NCBI RefSeq assembly: GCF_003846175.1
Contig: NZ_ML123051.1
Coordinates: forward strand, 89,783-153,782
Length of the DNA: 64,000 nt
DNA from: Streptomyces sp. ADI95-17
GTDB taxonomy: Bacteria; Actinomycetota; Actinomycetes; Streptomycetales; Streptomycetaceae
Direction of reading: 5' to 3'
In this document: in pieces, positions 1 to 8,606 of the stretch
How the letters are laid out: every line of letters begins with the position of its first letter
Position numbering within the stretch: position 1 is the stretch's first letter
The notes under the pieces: model-generated
Database searches by the model: none
Told to the model about the DNA's origin: nothing
The model's input: the letters and a program-made list of their open reading frames with translations, nothing else
Position numbers and translations under genes: made by a program

Positions 1-618
1 GCCGCCGTCCCAGCGGGCCGTGGCCGCATGCGGCTCCATCGGGTTGTGGTGCTCCTCCGGAGTGGTGTACTCCGCATCCACGACGACGGCGGACGCGTCG
101 AGTTGAGCCTCCACATCCCCCTTCTCCGTCTCCGGCTGCACCATCGGAGTGCTCTCCGGCGTGTAGGCATCCTGACGGCCGGCGCGGAACGCGACATCGT
201 GCGGCTCCACGTCGTACTCGACCACCAGAGCCTCGGCGGCCTCCCTGGCCTGCTCCGACGTCTCGGCCACCACCAGCGCCACCGGCCAGCCCGCGAAGGG
301 TACGCGGTCGTGCTGGAAGATCCCGACGATCGGGTTCGGCCGTCCCAGCATGCCCATGTAATCGATGTCGACGCGAGGTGCGTTTCCGTGGTGCAGCACG
401 GTCAGGACCCCGGGCATGGCCAGGACCGGACCGTCCTCCACCGAGCGGATCCGGCCACGGGCCACGGTGGACAACATCAGCCACCCGTGGGCGAGTTCGG
501 CGAAGGGGACCTCTCCTGCGTAGCGGGCCGCCCCGGTGACCTTGTCACGGCCCTCCACCCGGGTGCGGCCGGAGCCGATGGCTCCGGCCACGCTGGTGAT
601 CCCGGTCGTCGTGGTCAT
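1..618 (-). CDS. Molybdopterin-binding subunit of an aldehyde/xanthine-type oxidoreductase (partial, 3' end outside window)
   Basis: The 206 visible codons are the N-terminal part of a large molybdenum hydroxylase subunit. The order is typical of the family: a short lead, then VEGRDKVTGAARYAGEV, a segment on the allowed substrate channel side, and EHHNPMEPHAA near the cut edge. The ATG (616-618) overlaps the TGA of the upstream FAD subunit as ATGA, and GGAGG lies just upstream, so the start is well supported. It would carry the Mo-cytosine or Mo-pterin dinucleotide and oxidise an aldehyde or N-heterocycle with water. The subunit order (2Fe-2S, FAD, Mo) matches the E. coli PaoABC arrangement. 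The substrate cannot be read from this part. Confidence 0.9.
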   Translation of the reverse strand, partial: MTTTTGITSVAGAIGSGRTRVEGRDKVTGAARYAGEVPFAELAHGWLMLSTVARGRIRSVEDGPVLAMPGVLTVLHHGNAPRVDIDYMGMLGRPNPIVGIFQHDRVPFAGWPVALVVAETSEQAREAAEALVVEYDVEPHDVAFRAGRQDAYTPESTPMVQPETEKGDVEAQLDASAVVVDAEYTTPEEHHNPMEPHAATARWDGG

Positions 619-1607
619 CGGGAGACCTCCTCGGTGAGCTCGGTCAGCACGGCCACGATGAGGTTGCGCATCAGCGTCACCTTGTATCCGTTGTCGGGAA
701 GGGCCTCGGCGGCCGCCAGCTCGGCATCCGCCGCGGCGGCGAACGCCTCCGCGCTCGCCGGCCCGCCGACCAGCAAGCGCTCGGCCGCACGGGCCCGCCA
801 CGGCATCGAGGCGACAGCCCCGAGAGCGAGACGGACTTCGCGTACGACTCCGTCCTCGACGTCGAGCGCGCCGGCGATCGACCCGATCGCGAAGGCGAAC
901 GAGGCGCGCTCGCGCACCTTCCGGTACCGCGAGCGGGCGGCGACCGGGGCGGGCGGCAGCGTGACGCCGGTGATCAGAGCGCCCGGCGGGAGCGTGGTCT
1001 CGATGTGCGGTGTGTCGCCCACGGGCGGATAGAACCCGTCGATCGGCAACTCGCCCGGCCCGTCTGCCGTTTCGTACGAGATGACCGCGTCGAAGGCGGC
1101 GAGCGCGACCGCCATGTCCGAGGGATGGGTGGCGATGCAGTGTTCGGACGCGCCGAGGATCGCGTGGTTGTGGTGCTCGCCGCCCACGGCGGGACAACCA
1201 CTGCCGGGAGAACGCCTGTTGCACGGCCTGCTGATGTCGGTGAAGTAGCCGCAGCGGGTCCGCTGGAGCAGATTCCCGCCGACCGTGGCCATGTTGCGCA
1301 GCTGCCCCGAGGCTCCTGCCAGCACGGCCTGTGCCAGTGCCGGGTAGTGACGCCGTACGTCGGGATGGGCCGCGAGGTCGCTGTTGGTGACGGTCGCCCC
1401 GATCCGCAGTCCTCCGTCGCGTTCCAACTCGATCCTGTCGAGCGGGAGTTCGCGCACGTCGACCAGGAGCGCGGGCCGTTCCACACCGGTCTTCATCAGG
1501 TCCACGAGGTTGGTGCCGCCGCCGAGGAAGCGGGCGTCGGGGTCGGAACCGATCAGGGCGACCGCTCCGGAAACATCAAAGGCCCGTTCGTAGCCGAATT
1601 CCCTCAC
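615..1607 (-). CDS. FAD-binding subunit of the molybdenum hydroxylase (PaoB/YagS type)
   Basis: A 330-residue FAD_binding_5/CO_deh_flav_C protein that passes electrons from the Mo centre to an acceptor. FLGGGTNLVDLMKTG (about 27-41) and NMATVGGNLLQRTRC (about 105-119) are the FAD-binding signatures. Four cysteines at 119, 129, 138 and 157 lie in an insertion of the kind that carries an extra 4Fe-4S cluster in PaoB. The GTG start overlaps the stop of the 2Fe-2S gene (GTGA). The open frame continues further upstream, but that extension is antisense to nothing known and overlaps the 2Fe-2S gene, so I reject it. The protein is cytoplasmic, with no signal peptide. Confidence 0.9.
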   Translation of the reverse strand: MREFGYERAFDVSGAVALIGSDPDARFLGGGTNLVDLMKTGVERPALLVDVRELPLDRIELERDGGLRIGATVTNSDLAAHPDVRRHYPALAQAVLAGASGQLRNMATVGGNLLQRTRCGYFTDISRPCNRRSPGSGCPAVGGEHHNHAILGASEHCIATHPSDMAVALAAFDAVISYETADGPGELPIDGFYPPVGDTPHIETTLPPGALITGVTLPPAPVAARSRYRKVRERASFAFAIGSIAGALDVEDGVVREVRLALGAVASMPWRARAAERLLVGGPASAEAFAAAADAELAAAEALPDNGYKVTLMRNLIVAVLTELTEEVSR

Positions 1608-2152
1608 GCCACTGCCTCCTTGCCCTGGACCTCGGCCGCCTGTGCCACTGCCTGCACGATCGACACATAGGCACCGCAGCGGCACAGGTTGCCGCTCATC
1701 CGCTCGCGGATCTCCTCGGCACTGAGCGCGGGCACCCCGGCCTCCGGCCGCACATCGTCGGTCGCCGCGCTCGGCCAGCCCGCCGCGTGTTCCTCGATCA
1801 CCGCGATGGCCGAACAGATCTGCCCGGGAGTGCAGTAACCGCACTGATAGCCGTCGAGATCGAGAAAGGCCTGCTGGACCGGATGAAGCCGCTCGCCATC
1901 GGCCACACCTTCGATGGTGGTGATCGCGCGTCCCTCGGCCGCGACCGCCAACTGGAGGCAGGAAACCGCTCGGCGCCCATCGAGCAGCACCGTGCAGGCG
2001 CCGCATTGACCCAGGTCACAGCCCTTCTTGGACCCCGTCAGATCGAGATGCTCACGCAGGGCGTCGAGCAGGGTGGTGCGATGGTCGACGGGCAGTGTGT
2101 ACTTTTCGCCATTGATGTTCAGGGTGATGGCACTGGACGTCGATGGAGTCAT
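1604..2152 (-). CDS. 2Fe-2S subunit of the molybdenum hydroxylase
   Basis: A 182-residue protein with two 2Fe-2S domains. The plant-type ferredoxin domain has Cys45, 50, 53 and 65 (GCDLGQCGACTV), and the four-helix domain has Cys104, 107, 157 and 159 (CGYCTPG, GNLCRCG). It relays electrons from the Mo cofactor to the FAD subunit. The ATG at 2150-2152 has AGAAGG upstream. A longer frame begins at 2272 but its extra residues do not resemble the family. There is no Tat signal, unlike E. coli PaoA. It is the first gene of a three-gene minus-strand operon with 4-bp overlaps, divergent from a TetR gene that probably controls it. Confidence 0.93.
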   Translation of the reverse strand: MTPSTSSAITLNINGEKYTLPVDHRTTLLDALREHLDLTGSKKGCDLGQCGACTVLLDGRRAVSCLQLAVAAEGRAITTIEGVADGERLHPVQQAFLDLDGYQCGYCTPGQICSAIAVIEEHAAGWPSAATDDVRPEAGVPALSAEEIRERMSGNLCRCGAYVSIVQAVAQAAEVQGKEAVA

Positions 2153-2301
2153 GATCAGCCTTCTTTCGCATTGCTGATGCGCGTCGAGCGAGACGATCCC
2201 GGTGGACATTACGGGAGGGAGAGGGCGATGAGAATGAATGAACCGATGGCGGTGGGCGCAGGTCAGCCACACCGGCCGGGTCTGCCGCTAAGGTGAGTCC
2301 A

Positions 2302-2350
2302 AGCGGACAGCTGTCCACTTGTTGTCGAACCTAGCGGACAGCTGTCCGCT
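2302..2350. promoter_or_regulatory. Paired 18-bp palindromic operator in the TetR/oxidoreductase divergent promoter
   Basis: AGCGGACAGCTGTCCACT (2302-2319) and the perfect palindrome AGCGGACAGCTGTCCGCT (2333-2350) share all but one base. Their centres are 31 bp apart, about three helical turns, so two dimers would bind the same face. They sit between the divergent oxidoreductase operon and the TetR gene, which is the usual place for an autoregulated TetR operator. The binding protein is inferred from position. Confidence 0.8.
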
Positions 2351-2413
2351 CAGCAAGGCCGGACTCGGTTGCCCTTTCGGTGAGCTCGGCTGCCCTTTCC
2401 GCGAGGAGGAAGA

Positions 2414-3055
2414 ATGCGGGACGAGGTACGGGGCGAGACGCGCGACGGGCAGGGCACGCCTCTGCGCCCGGACGCGCAACGGAACCGTGAACGCATTCTG
2501 GAAGTGGCACTGGCCGAGCTGACGCGGGCGGCGGACGCGCCGTTGAGTACCATCGCGAAGAAGGCCGGCGTCGGGCAGGGGACGTTCTACCGCAACTTCC
2601 CCAACCGCGAGGCCCTCGTCCTGGAGGTCTACCGCTTCGAGATGCAGCAGGTCGCAGACACCGCGGCCCAGCTGCTCAGCACCCGTGCACCCGACCGGGC
2701 CCTGAGGGAGTGGATGGACCGGCTGGCCCAGTACGCCATGGCCAAGGCCGGCCTGGCCGACGCGTTGCGCAAGTCCACCAGCAACTCCGGCAGCACCCTG
2801 GCCAAACTGGGGCACGGTCCGGTGACCAGAGCGGTCACACTGCTGCTGACCGCGAACGAGCAGGCCGGCACCATCCGCCCGGGCGTGACCCCCGACGACT
2901 TCGTACTCGCCATCGCCGGGCTCTGGCAGATCGACCCGCACACCGACTGGCAGCCGCGCGCGACGCGCCTCCTGGACCTCGTGATGGACGGGCTGCGGGC
3001 GGGCGCCCCCGGTGTGGGAGCTCCTGGTACGGAAGCCTCCGGTGCGACGGGCTGA
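2414..3055 (+). CDS. TetR-family transcriptional regulator
   Basis: A 213-residue repressor. The N-terminal helix-turn-helix covers about residues 20-70 (RERILEVALAELT, then GVGQGTFYRNFPNREAL) and the rest is a helical ligand domain ending in a Gly/Ala-rich tail. GAGGAGGA lies just before the ATG. It is divergent from the molybdenum hydroxylase operon and the two palindromes at 2302-2350 fall between them, so it probably represses that operon and itself. A ligand related to the aldehyde or heterocycle substrate is a guess. Confidence 0.9.
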   Translation: MRDEVRGETRDGQGTPLRPDAQRNRERILEVALAELTRAADAPLSTIAKKAGVGQGTFYRNFPNREALVLEVYRFEMQQVADTAAQLLSTRAPDRALREWMDRLAQYAMAKAGLADALRKSTSNSGSTLAKLGHGPVTRAVTLLLTANEQAGTIRPGVTPDDFVLAIAGLWQIDPHTDWQPRATRLLDLVMDGLRAGAPGVGAPGTEASGATG

Positions 3056-3150
3056 CTCCTCCCCGGGAAGCAGCCCGATTCTGTTCGTTCGTTCCGACTC
3101 TGTTCGCCCTTCCGGTGCCCGGAACACCCGTGAGGGGCCAGGCTGGAAGC

Positions 3151-3756
3151 ATGCCTTTTGCCGATGAAGTGGCCCCGGTGGCCGTGCTGGAGTATCAACC
3201 GCGGTGGCCGGTGGACTTCGAGCGGCCGGCCGGGGGGTTGTACAACGCTCTGGGAAGCGAGGCGCACGCGATCGACCACATCGGATCCACATCGGTGCCG
3301 GGCCTGGCGGCCAAGGACTGCGTGGACATCCAGGTGCGCGTCGCCGCGATCCAGGAAGCCCGGCAGGTCGGGCTCCTCGCCGCGATCGGCTTCCGTTGCC
3401 GGCCCGAGCCGTGGAATCGAGCCGAGGTCTCGGCCGGACAGGAATGCCGCAAGTTGGTGTTCGCCCCACCGGCGGGTGCGCGGATGTGCAACGTACACCT
3501 GCGCCGGGAAGGCGACCCGAACTGCCGTTACGCGCTCCTGTTCCGCGACTACCTGCGGGCCGACGAGGCTGCCCGACAGCAGTGGGGGGCGTTCAAACGA
3601 CGGCTGGCCCACAGCGTGCCGGACCTTCTGGACAACGGGCAGATCAAGGCCCCGGCCACCGAGATCCTGATGATCGCGGCCGAGCGCTGGGCGGCGGCAA
3701 CGGGCTGGCAGTTGCCTCCGGGGAGCCCCGCACCGCACGCGTTCCCCGTGATGTGA
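3151..3756 (+). CDS. GrpB-family protein (UPF0157, nucleotidyltransferase fold)
   Basis: 201 residues with the family signature HIGSTSVPG at about 43-51 and the later K-D and CNVHLRREGDPNCRYALLFRDYLR segments. GrpB proteins have a minimal nucleotidyltransferase-like fold and no firm biochemical role; in some genomes they are fused to or neighbour dephospho-CoA kinase. The start is the ATG at 3151; the longer open frame upstream overlaps the TetR gene. It stands alone on the plus strand between the TetR gene and the APH-fold kinase. Confidence 0.85.
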   Translation: MPFADEVAPVAVLEYQPRWPVDFERPAGGLYNALGSEAHAIDHIGSTSVPGLAAKDCVDIQVRVAAIQEARQVGLLAAIGFRCRPEPWNRAEVSAGQECRKLVFAPPAGARMCNVHLRREGDPNCRYALLFRDYLRADEAARQQWGAFKRRLAHSVPDLLDNGQIKAPATEILMIAAERWAAATGWQLPPGSPAPHAFPVM

Positions 3757-3847
3757 GCGGACTTCTACAGCACCCGTGCCGGGATCGGGAAGACCAGGGA
3801 GGGGCATCGGCCTGGTTCGGTGCTCGGCCGGTGCGTAGGGTGCGGGG

Positions 3848-4780
3848 ATGATCGAGGTACCTGAGACGTTCGCGAGGAGCACGATCGAGCGCGAGGGCGA
3901 GCCCGGAGCGGCTTGGCTCGACGAACTGCCCGGGATCGTGGAAGAGCTGTTGGGGCGCTGGAAATGCGTGCCGGACGGCGAGGTCATGCACGGAGGCGTC
4001 GGGATCATCGTTCCGGTGCTGCGGCCGGCGGAGGGAGCGGCCGTGATGAAGGTGTCCTTCCCCCACCCGGGCAACGTCCATGAGCCGGACGCGTTCGCGG
4101 CCTGGGGCGGGCGCGGGGCCGTCCGGTTGCACGAGCGCGACGACGAGCGCTTCGCGATGCTGCTGGAGCGAGCACGGCCGTCGACGCTCGCGGAACTCAA
4201 GGACGGCGACGAGGTGGTGAGGGTCGCAGGGCGGATCAGCTGTCAGCTGGCCGTCCCCGCACCTCCTGGACTTCCCCGGCTCCAGGAGCAGGCAGACTCC
4301 TGGGCGGCCCAACTCCGCCGGGACGCCCAGGAGCTGACGCATACGCTGCCCGGGTACGCGGTGGACGCGGCCGTGGCAACCGCCGAGGAGCTGGGCCACG
4401 ACCAGCCGGACAGCCTCATCCACGGCGACCTGCATGCTCGTAACATCCTGCGAGCCGACCGTGAGCCATGGCTGGCCGTCGACCCCAAGGGGTACGCGGG
4501 CGACCCCGCGTACGACGGCGGCACGCTGCTCAGGTCGCAGGCACTGACGCTCATCGAGGCCGACGACCTGCGGAAAGCTCTGTTCCACACTCTGCACGTC
4601 TTCGCCGAGGCAGCCGAAGTCGATCGTGAACGCGCCCGACGCTGGGCCCAGTTCCACGCTGTCCAGTCGTCGTTCTGGGGCCGCCGCCACGGATTTCGTA
4701 GAGCGCGGGCTGGGAAGCAACTGGACTGGCTCACGCAATTTGCCGATTCCCTGGCCGAGTTGCTCGTCGATCGCGCATAG
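3848..4780 (+). CDS. APH-fold kinase, streptomycin 6-kinase/hydroxyurea phosphotransferase type
   Basis: 310 residues of the aminoglycoside phosphotransferase fold. The catalytic loop is LIHGDLHARNILR with the Mg-binding segment AVDPKGYAGDPAYD about 25 residues later, the form seen in APH(6)/streptomycin 6-kinase relatives. The N-lobe has the AAVMKVSFP lysine strand. Whether it modifies an antibiotic or a metabolite cannot be decided from the sequence. It stands as a single gene with a short 91-bp upstream gap, and is a family often found as orphan genes in Streptomyces. Confidence 0.85.
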   Translation: MIEVPETFARSTIEREGEPGAAWLDELPGIVEELLGRWKCVPDGEVMHGGVGIIVPVLRPAEGAAVMKVSFPHPGNVHEPDAFAAWGGRGAVRLHERDDERFAMLLERARPSTLAELKDGDEVVRVAGRISCQLAVPAPPGLPRLQEQADSWAAQLRRDAQELTHTLPGYAVDAAVATAEELGHDQPDSLIHGDLHARNILRADREPWLAVDPKGYAGDPAYDGGTLLRSQALTLIEADDLRKALFHTLHVFAEAAEVDRERARRWAQFHAVQSSFWGRRHGFRRARAGKQLDWLTQFADSLAELLVDRA

Positions 4781-4833
4781 CCGGGAGCCTGCGCGCGGAG
4801 GGACATGAAGCCGCCCCTTCGTTTCCGAGACCG

Positions 4834-4944
4834 GCCCCGGACGCCTACTACGAGGATTGCCTCGAACGTATCGGCGACCTCGCTGACTGGTTCTTCCGCG
4901 GCGAGTCCAACTACTGCCCGGGGCACGTCTGGACCGACCTGTGA
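4834..4944 (+). pseudogene. C-terminal fragment of an unidentified coding sequence
   Basis: The frame encodes a compositionally normal peptide, APDAYYEDCLERIGDLADWF continuing to GHVWTDL and a TGA stop, yet no start codon or RBS is in frame upstream before the kinase gene. A second coding-like stretch (QVLPLIRATLQRSL) follows at about 4990-5030. I read these as remains of a small gene left after deletion. The family is not recognised. Confidence 0.35.
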
Positions 4945-5141
4945 ACATCGCGGCACAACCTGACGGCAGGACGAGCGGTTGAGACCGACGCGCAGGTCCT
5001 GCCACTGATCCGCGCAACCCTCCAGCGTTCGCTTCCGGACCGGCCGAGCGGCCGCCCCTTCCACGTCCAGCATCGCGGGCGGCGGCGGCCTCATCGGACA
5101 GGCGCCGCAGCCCGCGATCGGGGCAGTGCGAGGGGCGCGAC

Positions 5142-6866
5142 TCAAGCCGCGCTGTTGCGCAGCTCTGTCAGGGCATCCGTCGTGAGGGGACGCGGTGTGC
5201 TGTCCGGTTCGACGAGAATGACGGTACAGGCGGCGGCATGGGTGAGCGCGGTGGTGAAACTGCCGTCGGCGAACTGCATGACGGGCCCACGCGGCGAGTG
5301 CCCGATGGCGACCGCGCGGGCGTGTACGTCCGCGGCGTGCCGGGCGAGGGCGCGGCCCGCGGCGGCGTGGTCACCGACACTGGTGAGGATCTGGCCGGTG
5401 GCGGCGATGCCGTGGGCGGTGAGCCGGTCGAGATGAGCGGTCACCGCGGCGCGCGCCTGGTCGGCGGTCTCGGTGTCGACGGCCTGTTCCTCGATCACGG
5501 CGGTCTGCTGGACGTGGACGACCTCCAGCGGACTGCCGGTGTCGCGAGCCACCCGGGCCGCAGCGTCCACTATGGCGGAGGCCCGGTCATGGGAGCCTAC
5601 GGCGACGATGACGGGAGGCGCATCACTTGTGGTGGCCGGGCTGCCGACGGGGGTGAATGACGGCGCGACCGGTTCACTGTCGCCGGTGTGCGCTTCGGCC
5701 TTGCGCAGCAGGCCGTGGCCGCTGGCCAGAACGGGGATGGCGAGGAGGAAGGTGGCGGCGCCGAGACAGAACGGGACGCTCAGGTCGGTGGCGTCGGCGA
5801 GCTTGCCGGCGACGAAGGGGGCCAGACCGCCGCCGATGAAGCGCAGGAAGCCGTAGGCGGAGGAGGCGACAGGACGCTCGACGGGGGAGACGAGCATGAC
5901 GGCCTGGGTGGTGAGGGTGTTGTTGATGCCGATGAAGGCGCCGCTGACGATGACGGCCACGATCACCACGGTGGGCGTGCCGACACCGGCCGCGATGACC
6001 GCCATCACGATGCCGAGGCCCAGCAGGTTGGCGTAGAGCACGGGGGCGGTGCCGTAGCGGGCCTGCAGCCGCGGGGCGACGAAGACACTGAAAGCGGCCA
6101 CCAGGAGACCCCAGCCGGTGAAGACCAGGCCGAGTTCGTGGGCGCTCAGCTCCATGGGGTACGGGGCGTAGCCCAACATGGTGAAGAAGCCCCAGTTGTA
6201 CAGGAGCGCCATGATGCCCATGGTCAGCAGGCCGCGGTGACGCAGAGCCTTGAGCGGGGCGATCGGTGACACCACGTGTTTCGGCTTCGGTAGCGAGGGA
6301 ACGAAGGCGAGCGTCGCGACCAGCGCGACGGCCATCAGGACGGCGACGCCGAAGAACGGACCGCGCCAGCTGATGCCGCCCAACTCGCCGCCCAGCAGGG
6401 GGCCGACCGCGATGCCGAGGCCGAGCGCGGTCTCGTACAGGATGATCGCGCCGCCGAAGCCGCCGCTGGCGGAGGCGACGATGACGGCGAGGGAGGTCGC
6501 GATGAACAGCGCGTTGCCCAGGCCCCAGCCGGCACGGAAGCCGACGATGCCGTTGATGGAGTTGGTGGTGCCTGCCAGCGCGGCGAAGACGACGATGACC
6601 GCCAGGCCTATGACGAGGGTGCGCTTGGCGCCGAGGTGACTGGATACCCAGCCGACGAAGAGCATGGCGACGGCGGTGACGATCAGGTAGCTGCTGAACA
6701 GCAGGGACACCTGGCTGGGCGAGGCGTGCAGGCTCTTGCCGAGAGCGGGCAGGATCGGGTCGACCAGGCCGATGCCCATGAACGAGATCACGCAGGCGAA
6801 CGCCACGGCCCAGACGGCCTTGGGTTGCCTGAACGGACTGGCGGCCTTTCCACGCGGTGCACTCAT
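5142..6866 (-). CDS. MFS efflux transporter fused to a C-terminal universal stress protein (Usp) domain
   Basis: 574 residues. About residues 15-395 form a 12-helix major facilitator (DHA1-like drug efflux, WVSSHLGAKRTLVIG loop between helices 2 and 3). After a Pro/Thr linker, about 415-565 is a complete UspA domain beginning PPVIVAVGSHDRASAIVDAA and ending with a GHSPRG...GSFTTAL nucleotide-binding-like segment. The fusion places a stress-sensing, possibly ATP-binding domain on the cytoplasmic end of the pump. It lies 76 bp downstream of a MarR gene on the same strand, so the two probably form a MarR-controlled efflux operon. Substrate unknown. Confidence 0.88.
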   Translation of the reverse strand: MSAPRGKAASPFRQPKAVWAVAFACVISFMGIGLVDPILPALGKSLHASPSQVSLLFSSYLIVTAVAMLFVGWVSSHLGAKRTLVIGLAVIVVFAALAGTTNSINGIVGFRAGWGLGNALFIATSLAVIVASASGGFGGAIILYETALGLGIAVGPLLGGELGGISWRGPFFGVAVLMAVALVATLAFVPSLPKPKHVVSPIAPLKALRHRGLLTMGIMALLYNWGFFTMLGYAPYPMELSAHELGLVFTGWGLLVAAFSVFVAPRLQARYGTAPVLYANLLGLGIVMAVIAAGVGTPTVVIVAVIVSGAFIGINNTLTTQAVMLVSPVERPVASSAYGFLRFIGGGLAPFVAGKLADATDLSVPFCLGAATFLLAIPVLASGHGLLRKAEAHTGDSEPVAPSFTPVGSPATTSDAPPVIVAVGSHDRASAIVDAAARVARDTGSPLEVVHVQQTAVIEEQAVDTETADQARAAVTAHLDRLTAHGIAATGQILTSVGDHAAAGRALARHAADVHARAVAIGHSPRGPVMQFADGSFTTALTHAAACTVILVEPDSTPRPLTTDALTELRNSAA

Positions 6867-6942
6867 GTGCGTTTCTCTCCAAGTGTTGAGAAGAGGTGAC
6901 GGGGGAGAGCGGACAGGTTCTGCGGACCGGAAATGACGTGAG

Positions 6943-7401
6943 TCAGTAGCAGTCCTGACGGGCTTGCCGGGCTTGACGGTCCTGGATGGCGCGGGCGAGG
7001 GCGGGCAGTGCGGCCTTCACCGCTTGCTGTTCCGGCTCGCTCAGCTCCTCGACCAGCGACCGGAGGGCGTCCGCACGCTCCGCGCGGCGCTGCCGGAAGA
7101 CCTCCAGGCCGGTGTCCGTGGCTTCCACCAGCACGGCCCGGCCGTCGTGGGGATCGGCGACACGGCGTACGAGGCCGGCGCGCTCCATACGGGTGATGAG
7201 CTGGGTCATGTTCGGCTGGGAGGCGCCTTCGGCGCGCGCGAGCTCGGTCATACGGTGCGGTCCCTCGCGGCCCAGACGGCCCAGCGCGGAGGAGGCGGCC
7301 GTGCTCAGACCTCCGGCGATGGCGCTCTGTCGCACATAGCGGACCATCCGCTCCACGGCGATCATCAGGGTCTCGGCCGACACCTCGGGATCCAGATCCA
7401 T
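6943..7401 (-). CDS. MarR-family transcriptional regulator
   Basis: 152 residues from the chosen ATG at 7399-7401. The winged helix is clear: RMTELARAEGASQPNMTQLI recognition region followed by RRVADPHDGRAVLVEAT, the MarR wing with the conserved D-x-R. In-frame ATGs at 7416, 7434 and 7500 would lengthen it to 185 residues, but the inverted repeat at 7407-7420 would then be inside the gene, and the shorter form already begins just before helix 1. RBS evidence is weak for every candidate, so the start is uncertain. It precedes the MFS-Usp transporter and probably represses it. Confidence 0.88.
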   Translation of the reverse strand: MDLDPEVSAETLMIAVERMVRYVRQSAIAGGLSTAASSALGRLGREGPHRMTELARAEGASQPNMTQLITRMERAGLVRRVADPHDGRAVLVEATDTGLEVFRQRRAERADALRSLVEELSEPEQQAVKAALPALARAIQDRQARQARQDCY

Positions 7402-7406
7402 AACCC

Positions 7407-7420
7407 GCTTATCCATAAGC
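7407..7420. promoter_or_regulatory. Inverted repeat GCTTATCCATAAGC, probable MarR operator
   Basis: Perfect 6-bp arms (GCTTAT / ATAAGC) with a 2-bp centre, directly upstream of the preferred MarR start. Size and AT content fit MarR-family operators. Binding is inferred. Confidence 0.5.
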
Positions 7421-7502
7421 CCATTATGCATATGCGTGTAGCGTGAATCAATGTCGACTGCACGTAATTCTCTCGGTAACTTTGGTTGCGCATACGCCAT
7501 CT

Positions 7503-7518
7503 GGTAACTAAAGTTACC
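7503..7518. promoter_or_regulatory. Inverted repeat GGTAACTAAAGTTACC upstream of the divergent small gene
   Basis: 7-bp perfect arms (GGTAACT / AGTTACC) around AA, four bases before the ATG at 7522. A related half site GGTAACTTTGG occurs 28 bp upstream (from 7475). Its closeness to the start suggests a repressor site for this gene, a leaderless promoter, or a second site for the divergent MarR. Confidence 0.5.
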
Positions 7519-7521
7519 GGC

Positions 7522-8052
7522 ATGATGCCGCCTGAGATCACTACCGCGGAAGAGACGGCCCTCGACAAGGCTCTTCTGGACGCTCTCAATCCCCTCGCCT
7601 CGGCCATGCGCGCCCGAGCGACCGGACTTCCCGAAGAACGCATGTGGGATGCCGACCCCATCGACGTCACTCTGTCGATCCTCACCACCTGGAAGGTGGT
7701 GGACGCGGAGGTCAAGCGATTGACGGCGATCGCGGCAAGGACCGCCGGCTCCTACGGTGCGAGCTATGAACAGTTGGGCGCTGCTTGGGGGATCACCCGG
7801 CAGGGTGCCCGCAAGAAGTGGCCCGAAGCCATCGACAGGTCGGCCTCGGCGGCGGAGACCAGCTTCATCGAACTGTGCGGTGGCAGCGCCGAATTGTCCC
7901 GGGATCCGTCATCGGGCGGCTGGCGGTGGACCGGACAGGGGGCCGACGGCACACGCGATGAGGCCGACTGCGCCTCGCACTACGCGACGAAGGAAGAGGC
8001 CGCGGCCCACGCGGGCGCATTCCTGAAGGAGCACGCCACCGACGGGCGGTAG
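7522..8052 (+). CDS. Conserved hypothetical protein with a possible helix-turn-helix
   Basis: 176 residues, starting MMPPEITTAEETALDKALL. The middle contains SYEQLGAAWGITRQGARKKW, which looks like a helix-turn-helix recognition segment; similar proteins occur in actinomycetes without an assigned role. The C-terminal part is polar and rich in Gly, Asp and Ala. The ATG follows the inverted repeat at 7503-7518 by three bases, so no ordinary RBS is visible and leaderless translation is possible. It is divergent from the MarR gene. Confidence 0.7.
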   Translation: MMPPEITTAEETALDKALLDALNPLASAMRARATGLPEERMWDADPIDVTLSILTTWKVVDAEVKRLTAIAARTAGSYGASYEQLGAAWGITRQGARKKWPEAIDRSASAAETSFIELCGGSAELSRDPSSGGWRWTGQGADGTRDEADCASHYATKEEAAAHAGAFLKEHATDGR

Positions 8053-8208
8053 GCGCGGCAGCCGCTCACGAGGGGCTACGGCGGGGAAGACGCCGAATCG
8101 CCGGCCGCCATCGGCGAGTCAGGAAAGTGCTGCTTCCGGGTGTGCGCCGGGCCTGTCAGTGGTGTGGTGCATGATCGGCGCGTTGACTCTTCGAGGAGAT
8201 GGGGCACC

Positions 8209-8550
8209 ATGCCGATCACGAACCAGCAGGTGGCTGAGCACGCCTTTCTGCAGCCGCTGTATGCGGACGCCTACTTTCCGGACCACGTCCTCGACAAGGG
8301 CAAGGCGATCCTGCTGAATCTGTGCGAGCGGATCGAGGCTGAGCAGCCGGCGGATCTGCCGGCCCTGTACGTGCTCACGGAGGCGGCAACGGAGCAGTTC
8401 AATGTGCTGGAGGCCGAGTTCGTGGCGGCAGGGAGCGAGATCGAGACCGTCGCGCGCGAGGAGATAGGCGAGGACTTCTGGTTCGTGGCGACGGCGTACG
8501 GCTTCTCGGACGCAGACGCGGAGGAGCTGATCGCGGCCAGGGACTGGTGA
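8209..8550 (+). CDS. Small conserved protein, DUF5713-like
   Basis: 113 residues, acidic and probably all-helical: PITNQQVAEHAFLQPLYADA at the N-terminus and a C-terminus rich in Asp/Glu ending AARDW. It resembles the DUF5713 group, which has no known function. GAGGAG lies 7-12 bases before the ATG, supporting this start over the longer frame beginning at 8140. It is a single plus-strand gene, convergent with the HIT gene. Confidence 0.7.
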   Translation: MPITNQQVAEHAFLQPLYADAYFPDHVLDKGKAILLNLCERIEAEQPADLPALYVLTEAATEQFNVLEAEFVAAGSEIETVAREEIGEDFWFVATAYGFSDADAEELIAARDW

Positions 8551-8606
8551 GCGGCATGTGCTCCCGACGGCTGACACGACCGTTGGGAGCCGTCGCCCCC
8601 CGACTC

